A stretch of 64,000 nt of DNA, taken from positions 1 through 64,000 of the forward strand of contig CALVXI010000002.1 in assembly GCA_944368975.1 (NCBI GenBank), given 5' to 3'. This document shows, piece after piece, positions 36,353 to 45,104 of this stretch; positions within the stretch are counted from its first letter, which is position 1, and every line of letters begins with the position of its first letter. Below the pieces are notes generated by a model. That model did no database searches. It saw nothing but the letters and a program-made list of their open reading frames with translations, and was not told where the DNA came from. A program made the translations under genes and the position numbers. This DNA is from an uncultured Bacilli bacterium. GTDB lineage: Bacteria; Bacillota_I; Bacilli_A; RFN20; CAG-826.

Positions 36353-39208
36353 ATGAAACCTCTATTTAAAAAATTAATTATTTGGTCATCAACTCTTACT
36401 TTAAGTTGTATCACAGCTTTTGTAAGTTTTTATGATTTTAGTAGTAATAATACTAATCATGAAGATAATAACAATAACAACAATAATAATGGAAATAATA
36501 ATGATCCAGTCTTAACTCCACAACAAAAATTTCTTAATAGTTTAGTTAGTTTAGATGAAGCTAAAATTAATGGAAATATCTCCGTTACAAGTACTAACAA
36601 TAATCTTATTAATGTTGGATTAAATGGTGATTTAATTTTAGACATTGATGAAGTTAGTAATACTAAGTTTAGTGGTGATGTTACTATTAGTTATAATGAT
36701 ATAAGTGCTAATGGATCTTTAAGTTATATTAATAACAAAGTTTATTTTGATTATAACGATTCTAAGATGTATTTAGAGACTGATTCAATCTTAGATTTTG
36801 TTAATATGATTCCAAATTATGGAATTGATATATCTTTACCTAGTGAAATAACTAATATTGATTTAAATAATATTATGAATCAATTACAAACTATGGAACC
36901 TGAAAGTGCTCCTAATGGTTATTTCTTTAGATTATATTTAACTAGTGATATCGAATTATGTTTTAAAAGTGATACTAATTATAATTTTGTTGGGGTAAGA
37001 ACTAATAAATTTTATTTTGAAGATAACTATATTTATTTAGATTTTGATGTTGATCAAGATTTAGAAGAAAGCTTAGTTATAAATGAACCTGATGTAGAAT
37101 TATATCAAGATTTTTCACCAGCTTTTGATTTAGTAAATGTTTTATATAATACATTTAATAAGAAAGAAAATACTTTAAATTTAAAGGTTGATATTTCAAA
37201 TTTAAATAATCCTTATTTAAATTTAGATGCTGATATTTCTTATGATACATCATTAAATAAAGTTAGTTTATTAGGTAATGTAAATGAAATAAATTATAGT
37301 CGTAATCATGATTTTATTTTAGGAGTAAGTGATGATAATTTATTTGTTAATTATAATAATTTAAAAGTTAGTATTGAAAATCAAAGTATTAATGCTGTTA
37401 TTTCTTATTTAATGAATAAAGTAGGTGATACGATATTAAATGAAGCTTTAGGAAGTTTAGATGGCTTATTAACTAATAGTGATTTAAATGATATTTTAAA
37501 TAATTTAAGTAATGTTAATAATTTAATTAGTAGTATAAATGTTACTAATAATGAATTATCAGTAACAATTAATTTAGAATTCTTAGGAATTGATGCTAAA
37601 GAATTAGTACTTAGTTTTAATTTTGATAGTCAAGTTTTTAAAGTCTTATCTTTAAAAGGTTTAAATATAAATGGATATCAAATTGATATAAGCTTAAATA
37701 CAAAAGAATATAATTTAATTAATTTTAATAAAGAAGAATATGTAGCTATTGATCCTAGTTTATGTTTAATTACAGCTATTGATAGTTTATCAAAAGAAAA
37801 TACTTTTAGAATTGAATTAGATGGTAATGTAAGTGAAACAATTAAGATTAATGGTGGTCTCCAATTTGACTTACTTAATGAATTTGGCTATGGAGAACTC
37901 GATTTAGTTGATGGAAGTAATTTAAATCATAATATTAAATTAGATTTAAGAAGTTATAGTGAAATTTTATTTAGTTATAACACTAACTTAAAAGGAAGAT
38001 TTACAAGTAATTTCTTTACTGATGCTATTGGTATGGTAAATGAAATTTTAAATAATAAAGATGATCATTTTTATGAAATATTTGGTGATTTACTTAATGG
38101 ATTCTCATCTCTTCCTATTTTAGATGCTATAAATAATGAAGATTATGGAATGTTATTTGAAATAGGTTTAATTGATGGAATTGAAGTAACGGATAATTAT
38201 CTTAGATTAAATATTAAAGAAGGACTTATTGGAATTGATTCAAGCTTTATTTTAGAAATAGGTTATGACCGTTATGAAGAAGACTATACAAGTATTTTAA
38301 AATATTTAAAAGTAACAGATTTTGTTTATGGAAGTGAAAATATTGATTTTACTTTAAATTTAAAGAAATTTAATCAAAGTTTAGATAGTGAACGTCTTGA
38401 TCCAAAAGATTATTATATTGAATTTGATTCATTAACTGTTTTACTTAGACTTGGAATTAATACTTCAATTTATAATTATTATCATTTTAATGGTAATATT
38501 GTTATGAGTTTATTTGGAATATTTGATGCCTTTAAAGTTCCTATTGATTTAAAGGTTGCTAATAATAAAGGTGATGTAAGTGTCGAAGCTACTTTAGGTA
38601 TTCCTTATTTCCCATTTGTTACATCTGGTGGTAATAGTATTGTTTTCTATAATCGTGTAAGTAAAATTTATTTCCATGATAATTTATTATATATTTACCG
38701 AAGTGAATATTCAGATATTTTCCATACAAAAACATATGAAATTTACACTAAGATTACTCCTGAAGAATTTTTAAATAACCCAGTTTATTATATGTGTGAT
38801 GTTCTTATTGGATTTAGTGATACTGTTTTAAATTCGATTAATAATAGTGCAGGCGATAGTGGAAGTGATTCAACTGACTCAACAATTCATTTTGAAAATA
38901 TTTTAACGGATTTCTCATATGAAGAAGGTAGTGAAAAAACATACTTTGACTTTAAAATTAATATGAGTGAAATTCTTAAAAATGATATGTTACAAAATAC
39001 TTCTTTAAAAGTTTTTGTAAATAAAGAAAAAGAAGAACTTAATGCAATTGAATTAGATGTTGTCTTGTTTAGTGTCCTTCATGCTAATATGCATATAGAT
39101 TTAGTTGATCTAAATGAAGCTTATGAAGGAATGGATTTAACTAATTTACTTAATTATGTTAATGCTCATAGCAATGATGTAATTAATCAAGTATATGAGA
39201 AAAAATAA
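36353..39208 (+). CDS. Large repeat-containing surface protein
   Basis: This 951-residue exported protein has an N-terminal hydrophobic segment containing LSC (possibly a weak lipobox), then an Asn-rich tether (about 38-50) and three or four diverged modules of about 200 residues (starting near 60, 265, 470 and 690). Each has alternating beta strands of a LolA/LppX-like look (GDVTISYNDISANGSL, LDADISYDT, GGLQFDLL) and a helix such as LNDILNNLSNVNNLI. No enzyme motif is seen. A strong AGGAG site precedes the ATG. A role at the cell surface is likely, but the ligand or partner is unknown. Confidence 0.6.
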   Translation: MKPLFKKLIIWSSTLTLSCITAFVSFYDFSSNNTNHEDNNNNNNNNGNNNDPVLTPQQKFLNSLVSLDEAKINGNISVTSTNNNLINVGLNGDLILDIDEVSNTKFSGDVTISYNDISANGSLSYINNKVYFDYNDSKMYLETDSILDFVNMIPNYGIDISLPSEITNIDLNNIMNQLQTMEPESAPNGYFFRLYLTSDIELCFKSDTNYNFVGVRTNKFYFEDNYIYLDFDVDQDLEESLVINEPDVELYQDFSPAFDLVNVLYNTFNKKENTLNLKVDISNLNNPYLNLDADISYDTSLNKVSLLGNVNEINYSRNHDFILGVSDDNLFVNYNNLKVSIENQSINAVISYLMNKVGDTILNEALGSLDGLLTNSDLNDILNNLSNVNNLISSINVTNNELSVTINLEFLGIDAKELVLSFNFDSQVFKVLSLKGLNINGYQIDISLNTKEYNLINFNKEEYVAIDPSLCLITAIDSLSKENTFRIELDGNVSETIKINGGLQFDLLNEFGYGELDLVDGSNLNHNIKLDLRSYSEILFSYNTNLKGRFTSNFFTDAIGMVNEILNNKDDHFYEIFGDLLNGFSSLPILDAINNEDYGMLFEIGLIDGIEVTDNYLRLNIKEGLIGIDSSFILEIGYDRYEEDYTSILKYLKVTDFVYGSENIDFTLNLKKFNQSLDSERLDPKDYYIEFDSLTVLLRLGINTSIYNYYHFNGNIVMSLFGIFDAFKVPIDLKVANNKGDVSVEATLGIPYFPFVTSGGNSIVFYNRVSKIYFHDNLLYIYRSEYSDIFHTKTYEIYTKITPEEFLNNPVYYMCDVLIGFSDTVLNSINNSAGDSGSDSTDSTIHFENILTDFSYEEGSEKTYFDFKINMSEILKNDMLQNTSLKVFVNKEKEELNAIELDVVLFSVLHANMHIDLVDLNEAYEGMDLTNLLNYVNAHSNDVINQVYEKK

Positions 39209-39214
39209 AAATAA

Positions 39215-39236
39215 TTGAGTTTTAGAAGGTTTTTAA
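39215..39236 (+). repeat. Dispersed 3'-end repeat, copy B
   Basis: The core TTGAGTTTTAGAAGGTTTTT begins 6 nt after the stop codon and is followed at once by a hairpin. Confidence 0.65.
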
Positions 39237-39271
39237 GTAATTTTAGATAGTTATCATCTATCTAAAATTAC
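39237..39271 (+). terminator. Perfect 14-bp hairpin after the surface-protein gene
   Basis: GTAATTTTAGATAG (39237-39250) and CTATCTAAAATTAC (39258-39271) pair fully around a 7-nt loop. The T-run is weak, so it may act in mRNA stability as much as in termination. Confidence 0.6.
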
Positions 39272-39322
39272 AAGAAAATAAATTTAACTAGTAATTAAAT
39301 TTAATAAAGCTATTATAAATAT

Positions 39323-40102
39323 ATGAATATTAATTTATTAAGTGAGTTAACTCAAATTACTCCAACTAGAAATTTAAATTTACTTTATATTATTTTAGAT
39401 TCGATATTTTTAGTTATTTTATTAGGTTTATTAGTTTATAAAAAAAGATATTTAACAACCTTATTCGGTTTATTTGGTGGAATCATTTATACCATAGTTG
39501 ACTTTTGTGGATTTTATTTATTAGCTCATTCAAGAGTTATTTATATTAATGGTGAAATAGCTTCAAGTTTAAATACATTTTGGGTTTTATTTTGGATGAG
39601 TATGTCTTATGGATTTACTAATTTCGCCTTTATATGGCTATGTTTAAGTAAAGATAAATATTTAAAGTTATGGTTAGTAATGATAGTTATGTGGTGGTTA
39701 ATTGCTCCTTCAATAAGTAAACTTGGTGGAGAAGCTACTATTCAAACAATGCGTACGACTAACGAATATCATGCTTATATGGGAATAGTTTTAATAATTT
39801 CTTATTTAGCATTAATTATTTTAATGCTTATTAAAAAGAAACAATTTGTAAATATTTTAATATTAAATCTTATTGGAATAAGTGTGCAATTTGGTTGGGA
39901 ATTTAGTTTACTTGTTAATGGAATCAGACCTTTAAATGAGTTATCTATTCAAACTTTATTAGTAAATTCATTAATGGAAACTAATTTAGGAATGCCTTTA
40001 ATTTTATTAATTTTCTATTATGTCCATAAATATTTAAATGAAGATTTATCTCGAGTTAATGAAGATCATCCTATGGAATTAGGAATTATTAAATTAAACT
40101 AA
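39323..40102 (+). CDS. Polytopic membrane protein, unknown function
   Basis: This 259-residue protein has about seven hydrophobic helices (for example IILDSIFLVILLGLLVY, LIVMWWLIAPSI). No family is recognised. TATTAT (39311-39316) ends 6 nt before the ATG with no ribosome site, so the mRNA is probably leaderless. It is convergent with the VTT-domain gene, whose stop lies 15 nt away. Confidence 0.6.
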   Translation: MNINLLSELTQITPTRNLNLLYIILDSIFLVILLGLLVYKKRYLTTLFGLFGGIIYTIVDFCGFYLLAHSRVIYINGEIASSLNTFWVLFWMSMSYGFTNFAFIWLCLSKDKYLKLWLVMIVMWWLIAPSISKLGGEATIQTMRTTNEYHAYMGIVLIISYLALIILMLIKKKQFVNILILNLIGISVQFGWEFSLLVNGIRPLNELSIQTLLVNSLMETNLGMPLILLIFYYVHKYLNEDLSRVNEDHPMELGIIKLN

Positions 40103-40116
40103 AAAGTTTTTAAATC

Positions 40117-41400
40117 TTAGTTATTTTTTATATTTTCGTTATTATTTATATTATTTTGTATTAATTTTTTTGTGATAAATTTATTCAAATATTTTATTAA
40201 TAAATAACTTAAATAACTCCAAATAAATATTTGAATTATTAAAGTAAATAAATTATATGAATCAAATCTTGTTTGGTTCATATATGAAACAATTAAAGTA
40301 ATTAAAGAAGCTATGACTAAGATAACAAATAAGATCATTAATATAATTTTTATTTTATATTCTTTTTTATTATCTTTATTAACTAATAAAGAATTCTTAT
40401 TTATTAAATATTTAGCAATTAATTTATAAATGAATTTAATGATTTTATAAGTAATAAAATATAAAAAGAAAAATAGCATTAATAAAACTATATAATGCCA
40501 TAAAACATTTGAGTCATACTTAATAATAAAATAAATTAAAATTCCTAAATATGAAATATATAAAATACTTTCAATTATTGATAATAATAAAAATAATTTT
40601 GGATATTTAATATCTTTTATAAAGAGATTATTATTTTTATTATTATCAATATTATGTTCTTTTCTTTTAAGAAAACTTGTTAATTTTTTATCTAAAAATC
40701 TTGCAAATCTAAAAACAAAATAAACACCAATAATGATAACACTAATACAAAGAATATATTCGTAAGGAGTAGTAAATGATTTATATGGAATTAATTCTAA
40801 GCCAAAGACAATTGTTGCAACCCCAATTCCTCTACATAAACAAATAATTAATAAATGATACCAAAAATTTATTTTACTTATCCCAGCTATACAACAAAGT
40901 AAGTCATCTGGGAATAAAGGAAATAAATACATACAAGGTAAATAAATAACCCCTTTTTCTTTTAAGATTTTTTCTCCTTTATTAAAATCTTCTTCTCCAA
41001 ACATCTTTTTAACAATTTTAGCGCCACCAAATCGACCAATTAAGTCCATTAAAACACTACTAGCAATAACTCCTAAATATAAAACTATAAAACTTTTATA
41101 ATTAGTGCCAAATAAAACAACTGCTAAAGCAATAAAAGTAGTAGTTCCTCCTGGAGCAAAGCAAAGTAAAATAGTTAATATTACTTGAAAGAAGAAAAAT
41201 ATAACATATCCATACCAATGATTTTTAAGTGATTCAAATAAACTAACATTAAATTGAAGACCATTATTTAATGTAATGACATTAAAAGCACATAAAATAC
41301 CAAAAACAATTAAACTACAAACAATACATATCACTAATAGTAATAAAATTTGTTTGATTTGCTTTTTGTATTTAATAAAAAAAGATTTTATCGCACTCAT
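40117..41400 (-). CDS. VTT-domain (DedA/SNARE-associated family) membrane protein
   Basis: This protein of about 427 residues has a VTT-type core: APGGTTTFIALAVVLFG, then SSVLMDLIGRFGG, then YLFPLFPDDLLCCIAG and a last amphipathic helix, as in the TVP38/DedA lipid-scramblase-like family. A second hydrophobic half of about 150 residues follows, which ordinary family members lack. I chose the ATG at 41400; TAAAAT (41408-41413, minus strand) ends 7 nt upstream. An ATG at 41421, seven codons earlier, is the alternative. Confidence 0.75.
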   Translation of the reverse strand: MSAIKSFFIKYKKQIKQILLLLVICIVCSLIVFGILCAFNVITLNNGLQFNVSLFESLKNHWYGYVIFFFFQVILTILLCFAPGGTTTFIALAVVLFGTNYKSFIVLYLGVIASSVLMDLIGRFGGAKIVKKMFGEEDFNKGEKILKEKGVIYLPCMYLFPLFPDDLLCCIAGISKINFWYHLLIICLCRGIGVATIVFGLELIPYKSFTTPYEYILCISVIIIGVYFVFRFARFLDKKLTSFLKRKEHNIDNNKNNNLFIKDIKYPKLFLLLSIIESILYISYLGILIYFIIKYDSNVLWHYIVLLMLFFFLYFITYKIIKFIYKLIAKYLINKNSLLVNKDNKKEYKIKIILMILFVILVIASLITLIVSYMNQTRFDSYNLFTLIIQIFIWSYLSYLLIKYLNKFITKKLIQNNINNNENIKNN

Positions 41401-41461
41401 CGAAATAATTTTAACATACAAATAAATTTTATTTTATCAAAATTAATACTATAATTAATTT

Positions 41462-42382
41462 ATGAGCAAAATGATTATTAAAAGAGATGGAAGTTTAGAA
41501 GAATTTAATAAAGATAAGATTTTTAAAGCTATTAAAAAAGCTTTTATCTCAACAAATAAAACCTTTAAAGATGATGATATTACTTCCTTAGTAAATGAAA
41601 TTATTATTTTAATTAATAAAGATTCAATTTCAGTTGAAGAAATTCAAAATTTAGTTGAGAAGTTATTGATGGATAATCATTATTATGATGTTGCAAGAAA
41701 TTATATTCTATATCGTGAAGAAAGAAATAAATTTCGTCAATTTCGTTATGCATTAACTAAAGAAGTACCTTCATATAATTTAAATAGAGTCCTTAAGGAG
41801 ATTCAAAGAGAATTTAATTCTCCTTTATATGGCTTAGATAAATTACTTTATAAATATTTAAGTAAAAAGATCTTCAAAATGAATGAAGATGAAAGACTTC
41901 ATACTTTAATTATCTGTGCCGAAGAACTTATTAGTAGTGAAGCTCCATATTGGGATAATATTGCTAGTCGTTTATTTATGGTGAGTTTTAATAAAGAAAT
42001 TAAAGATAATTTAAAGAAATATAATTTAAACGATTTTAAGAATCGTTTAAATTTATATGTTTCTAAATATCATTATGATAAAGATTTATTAATTAAATAT
42101 AATGATGATGAGATTAAAACTTTAGAAAGAACTATTAATAAATCTAATGATAAATTATTATCTTTTTCATTAATTAAAAGAATTCTTAAAGAATATTTAA
42201 TTAAAATTAATGACGAAGATTATATTGAAACAATTCAAGAATTTTATTTACTTATAAGTTTAACTTTAGCAAAAGATAATGAAGATAAAATAAGTGATGT
42301 AACTACTTATTATGAAAAACTATCTAAACAATTAATTAGTTTAGATAGTCCTTTAGTTAATAGTGTTTTAAAGAATTTATAA
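41462..42382 (+). CDS. Stand-alone ribonucleotide-reductase N-terminal region (ATP-cone plus helical domain)
   Basis: This 306-residue protein begins with an ATP-cone (MIIKRDGSLEEFNKDKIFKAI, about 3-90), the nucleotide-sensing domain of ribonucleotide reductase and NrdR. It continues with segments like the N-terminal helical domain of class I large subunits (APYWDNIASRLFM, YNDDEIKTLERTI, EFYLLISLTLA), and ends at LDSPLVNSVLKNL, just where the catalytic barrel would begin (usually SPTLxNAG). The barrel and all catalytic Cys are absent; the next gene is on the other strand. TATAAT ends 6 nt before ATG. It may be a truncated gene or a nucleotide-sensing protein in its own right. Confidence 0.7.
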   Translation: MSKMIIKRDGSLEEFNKDKIFKAIKKAFISTNKTFKDDDITSLVNEIIILINKDSISVEEIQNLVEKLLMDNHYYDVARNYILYREERNKFRQFRYALTKEVPSYNLNRVLKEIQREFNSPLYGLDKLLYKYLSKKIFKMNEDERLHTLIICAEELISSEAPYWDNIASRLFMVSFNKEIKDNLKKYNLNDFKNRLNLYVSKYHYDKDLLIKYNDDEIKTLERTINKSNDKLLSFSLIKRILKEYLIKINDEDYIETIQEFYLLISLTLAKDNEDKISDVTTYYEKLSKQLISLDSPLVNSVLKNL

Positions 42383-43051
42383 TTATTTATTAGAATTATC
42401 TTCTTGAGAATTTTCTTTATTTTTAGTTATATATTTATCTTTTATTAAATAATATAGTTTAGGTGAATAATTAATAATTAAATAATTTACATAACCAAAT
42501 CCAAAGCCTAAAAGTGCTCCAGCAATAACATCAGTCATATAGTGATGTGAAACTAAAACCCTGCTAATCCCCATTAAAAATGCAAAAATTCCAAAAAAGA
42601 TAACGATTGGTAAGTAAAATTTTCTTTCATCTTTTTTAAATATATAATAAAAAAGTAAACCACCAAAAGTACAAAATGACATAAATGTATGACCACTTGG
42701 GAAACTATTTGAAGTAGGTGCTGTTCCATAAACTTGGCCACCATTATTTGTAATTGCTATTAAATGAGGTAATAAGTTTTCATCTTCAAAAGGTCTAGCA
42801 CGATCAAAAATATTTTTAAATATTAAATCATTAAATATTAATGTTAATAAAACACCAACTAAACAGAAAAAACCTAGTTTTCTAGTTTGTTTTATTAAGA
42901 TTAATAAAACACCGATAACAAGAAGAAAAATCCCATTATCACATAAATTAGTAAATGCAACGATGAATTCTTTAAAAAAATCTGGCAATTTATCAAAGAA
43001 ACTACTAAAAGCAATTGCAATTGCATTATCAAATGGATTTGACCAAATCAT
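42383..43051 (-). CDS. PAP2-family phosphatase
   Basis: This 222-residue membrane protein has all three acid-phosphatase motifs: K then RARPF (about 80-86), PSGH (about 117-120) and SRVLVSHHYMTD (about 165-176). It should dephosphorylate lipid phosphates such as undecaprenyl pyrophosphate or phosphatidic acid at the outer membrane face. About six helices are visible. Its ATG overlaps the TGA stop of the NUDIX gene (ATGA), so the two are coupled. Confidence 0.88.
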   Translation of the reverse strand: MIWSNPFDNAIAIAFSSFFDKLPDFFKEFIVAFTNLCDNGIFLLVIGVLLILIKQTRKLGFFCLVGVLLTLIFNDLIFKNIFDRARPFEDENLLPHLIAITNNGGQVYGTAPTSNSFPSGHTFMSFCTFGGLLFYYIFKKDERKFYLPIVIFFGIFAFLMGISRVLVSHHYMTDVIAGALLGFGFGYVNYLIINYSPKLYYLIKDKYITKNKENSQEDNSNK

Positions 43052-43470
43052 AAATTCTCCTTTTTAAGTATATATTGATTAGCTAAATCTAATGTTTCTT
43101 TATCTGAATCATGAGTTAATAATTTATAAGCTTTATCAAATGGTAAAAATTCCATTTTAACAACTTCATTATCATGAGTATCAATTGGATCATTATTAGA
43201 CATCACTTTTCCAACAAAGAAATGGACATCTTTAATTATTCCTTCATATGGCGAATACGTTATAACATGATGAAAATTAGTATCAATAAGAACATTTAAA
43301 GAAGTTTCTTCAGCTATCTCACGCTTACAGCCTTCAATTAAAGTCTCATCATTTTCTAAATGACCTTTACACATTGAGATATGCCCTAAAGACATATATT
43401 GGATTAAGTATAAAATTTTTTTATCAATTAATTTATAAATAACTGCACCAGCACTAACTTCTTTTTTCAT
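43048..43470 (-). CDS. NUDIX hydrolase
   Basis: This 140-residue protein has a Nudix box starting at GHLENDETLIEGCKREIAEE, which keeps the Glu residues that bind the metal and matches Ap4A-hydrolase-like bis(5'-nucleosyl)-tetraphosphatases. The normally conserved last Gly is Ser. TATCAT on the minus strand ends 6 nt before ATG with no ribosome site. It is the only gene here that stops with TGA. Confidence 0.87.
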   Translation of the reverse strand: MKKEVSAGAVIYKLIDKKILYLIQYMSLGHISMCKGHLENDETLIEGCKREIAEETSLNVLIDTNFHHVITYSPYEGIIKDVHFFVGKVMSNNDPIDTHDNEVVKMEFLPFDKAYKLLTHDSDKETLDLANQYILKKENL

Positions 43471-43606
43471 ACGATAATGATAAACTTTTTAAATAAAAGA
43501 ATAAATAGAGAAATTTTTTATATTATAAATTAATATTTATATCGATACTTTCTTCAAATTTTAAATTTTATTAATAAAACACTAAAAATTATGATATAAT
43601 CTTCTT

Positions 43607-44290
43607 ATGAGTAAAAGAACTGTACTTATTATTGATAAAGACAAAGATAGCTCTAAAGATTTAAAAAATTTCTTAACTACTAAAGACTATAAAGTAGTAA
43701 TCGCACGAGATGAAATTGATGGTAAAAATTTACTTATTAAAGACGTAATAGATTTAATTATTATTTGTATTGGTAATAAAGATGGTTTTGGGCTAGATAT
43801 AATTGGTAAATTTCGTTTACACAATAGCACTATCCCTATTTTAGTAATTTCTAGTCGAAGTGATGTAGAAAGTAAGATTATTGCTTTTAATAGCGGTGCT
43901 AATGATTTACTTGTTAAGCCTTATAATAATTTTGAATTACTCGCTAGAATCTCTAATCAAATGCGTAATGCTAAAAAAAGTAGTGGTAATATCTTTACTA
44001 ATGGTGAGTTAAAAATTGATTATGAAGGGCGTGTAGTTTATATGCAAAATCATGAAGTTCATTTAACTAATTTAGAATATAAAATCCTTGTTTTATTAGC
44101 TAATAATTTAGATAAAGTTCTTCCTTATGATTATATTATTGAGACTATATGGGGAAAAGGTGGTCAAGATTATAATGGACTTAGAGTATTCATGAGTGGA
44201 ATACGAAATAAACTTAAAACTGGTAAAAGAGTTTCTAGATTAATTAGAACTCAAGTAAATGTCGGTTATCGAATGAAAAAACTAAGTTAA
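43607..44290 (+). CDS. Orphan OmpR-family response regulator with atypical receiver
   Basis: This 227-residue protein has a receiver domain (1-115) and a winged-helix output domain (about 128-226, with LTNLEYKILVLLANN and GYRMKKL). The phosphoacceptor Asp is replaced by Cys54 (LIIICIGNKDG), and the acidic pair reads Asp10-Lys11; the conserved Lys104 remains. It is therefore unlikely to be phosphorylated in the usual way. No histidine kinase is adjacent. The extended -10 TGATATAAT ends 6 nt before ATG, so the mRNA is probably leaderless. The DNA-binding domain resembles KdpE/PhoB types. Confidence 0.87.
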   Translation: MSKRTVLIIDKDKDSSKDLKNFLTTKDYKVVIARDEIDGKNLLIKDVIDLIIICIGNKDGFGLDIIGKFRLHNSTIPILVISSRSDVESKIIAFNSGANDLLVKPYNNFELLARISNQMRNAKKSSGNIFTNGELKIDYEGRVVYMQNHEVHLTNLEYKILVLLANNLDKVLPYDYIIETIWGKGGQDYNGLRVFMSGIRNKLKTGKRVSRLIRTQVNVGYRMKKLS

Positions 44291-44310
44291 AAATTTCTCT
44301 ATAAATATTA

Positions 44311-44338
44311 AAAAAGTGCGATAACATCGCATTTTTTT
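44311..44338 (+). terminator. Intrinsic terminator
   Basis: GTGCGAT and ATCGCAT pair (one G-U) around a 3-nt loop and are flanked by five A and seven T, ending the response-regulator transcript. Confidence 0.8.
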
Positions 44339-44409
44339 AATATTTATTTCTTTAGTTAATGTGAATTTTAAAATATTATTAAAAATCTCTTTTCTTTTAG
44401 TAAGAGTTT

Positions 44410-44443
44410 TGATAAAATCTATTCGGTAAAAAAATACCGAATA
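44410..44443 (+). promoter_or_regulatory. rex: rex promoter with palindromic operator
   Basis: An extended -10 TGATAAAAT (44410-44418) is followed directly by TATTCGGTA (44420-44428) and TACCGAATA (44435-44443), a perfect 9-bp inverted repeat with a 6-nt A spacer covering the start site. It differs from the TTGTTAA/TTAACAA Rex consensus of other Firmicutes, so the regulator that binds here is uncertain; autoregulation by Rex is plausible. Confidence 0.55.
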
Positions 44444-44449
44444 AAATTT

Positions 44450-45103
44450 ATGTCTAAAGTTCTAACTACTAATCAATTACGAAGAATACCACGATATCTT
44501 AGTTATCTAAGAACTTTAAGCGCAAGTAATGTTAGTTATGTTTCATGTCAACAAATTGCTAAAAGTTTATCATTAAATGAAGAACAAGTCCGTAAAGATA
44601 TTGCTTTAGTTAGTAAGGTTAATGGTGTTCCTAATAAAGGCAGAAATATTGAAATATTAATTAAAGATATTGAATCAACTTTAGGAATTGATAATGTTAA
44701 CAATGCAATTTTAGTTGGTGTTGGTAGTTTAGGTACTGCTTTATTAAATTACAAAGGTTTCTTAAATTATGGCTTACAAATAATTGGAGCCTTTGATAAA
44801 GATATTAATCTAGTTGGTAAAACCATAAATGGTATTATGGTTTACGATATAAATGAAGTTGACTTAGTTTTAAAGAAGTTAAAAGCTCCAATTGGTATTA
44901 TTACTGTTCCTAGTAATAATGCTAATGAAGTTGCTAATCTTTTAGTCAAGGCTGGAATTGAAGCAATTTGGAATTTTGCACCTACTCAAATTAATGTTAG
45001 TGATGATGTTATTGTTACAAATATTGATATGGCTGCAAATTTAGCAACTTTATCACATAAGTTATATCTTAAGCATCGAAAAATTGAAAAGGAGAATATG
45101 TAG
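44450..45103 (+). CDS. rex: Redox-sensing transcriptional repressor Rex
   Basis: This 217-residue protein has an N-terminal winged helix (QIAKSLSLNEEQVRKDIALV) and a Rossmann domain (VGVGSLGTALLNY near 85-97, then GAFDKD) that senses the NADH/NAD+ ratio. The domain-swapped C-terminal helix is present. It typically represses fermentation genes when NADH is low. The adhE start codon lies 2 nt after its stop and uses a ribosome site inside its end, so rex and adhE are cotranscribed and Rex likely controls its own operon. Confidence 0.92.
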   Translation: MSKVLTTNQLRRIPRYLSYLRTLSASNVSYVSCQQIAKSLSLNEEQVRKDIALVSKVNGVPNKGRNIEILIKDIESTLGIDNVNNAILVGVGSLGTALLNYKGFLNYGLQIIGAFDKDINLVGKTINGIMVYDINEVDLVLKKLKAPIGIITVPSNNANEVANLLVKAGIEAIWNFAPTQINVSDDVIVTNIDMAANLATLSHKLYLKHRKIEKENM

Positions 45104-45104
45104 A

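Noticed and set aside
45084..45104. TTG start for adhE
   Set aside because: It lies within rex and before the GGAG ribosome site; ATG 45105 fits AdhE N-termini.
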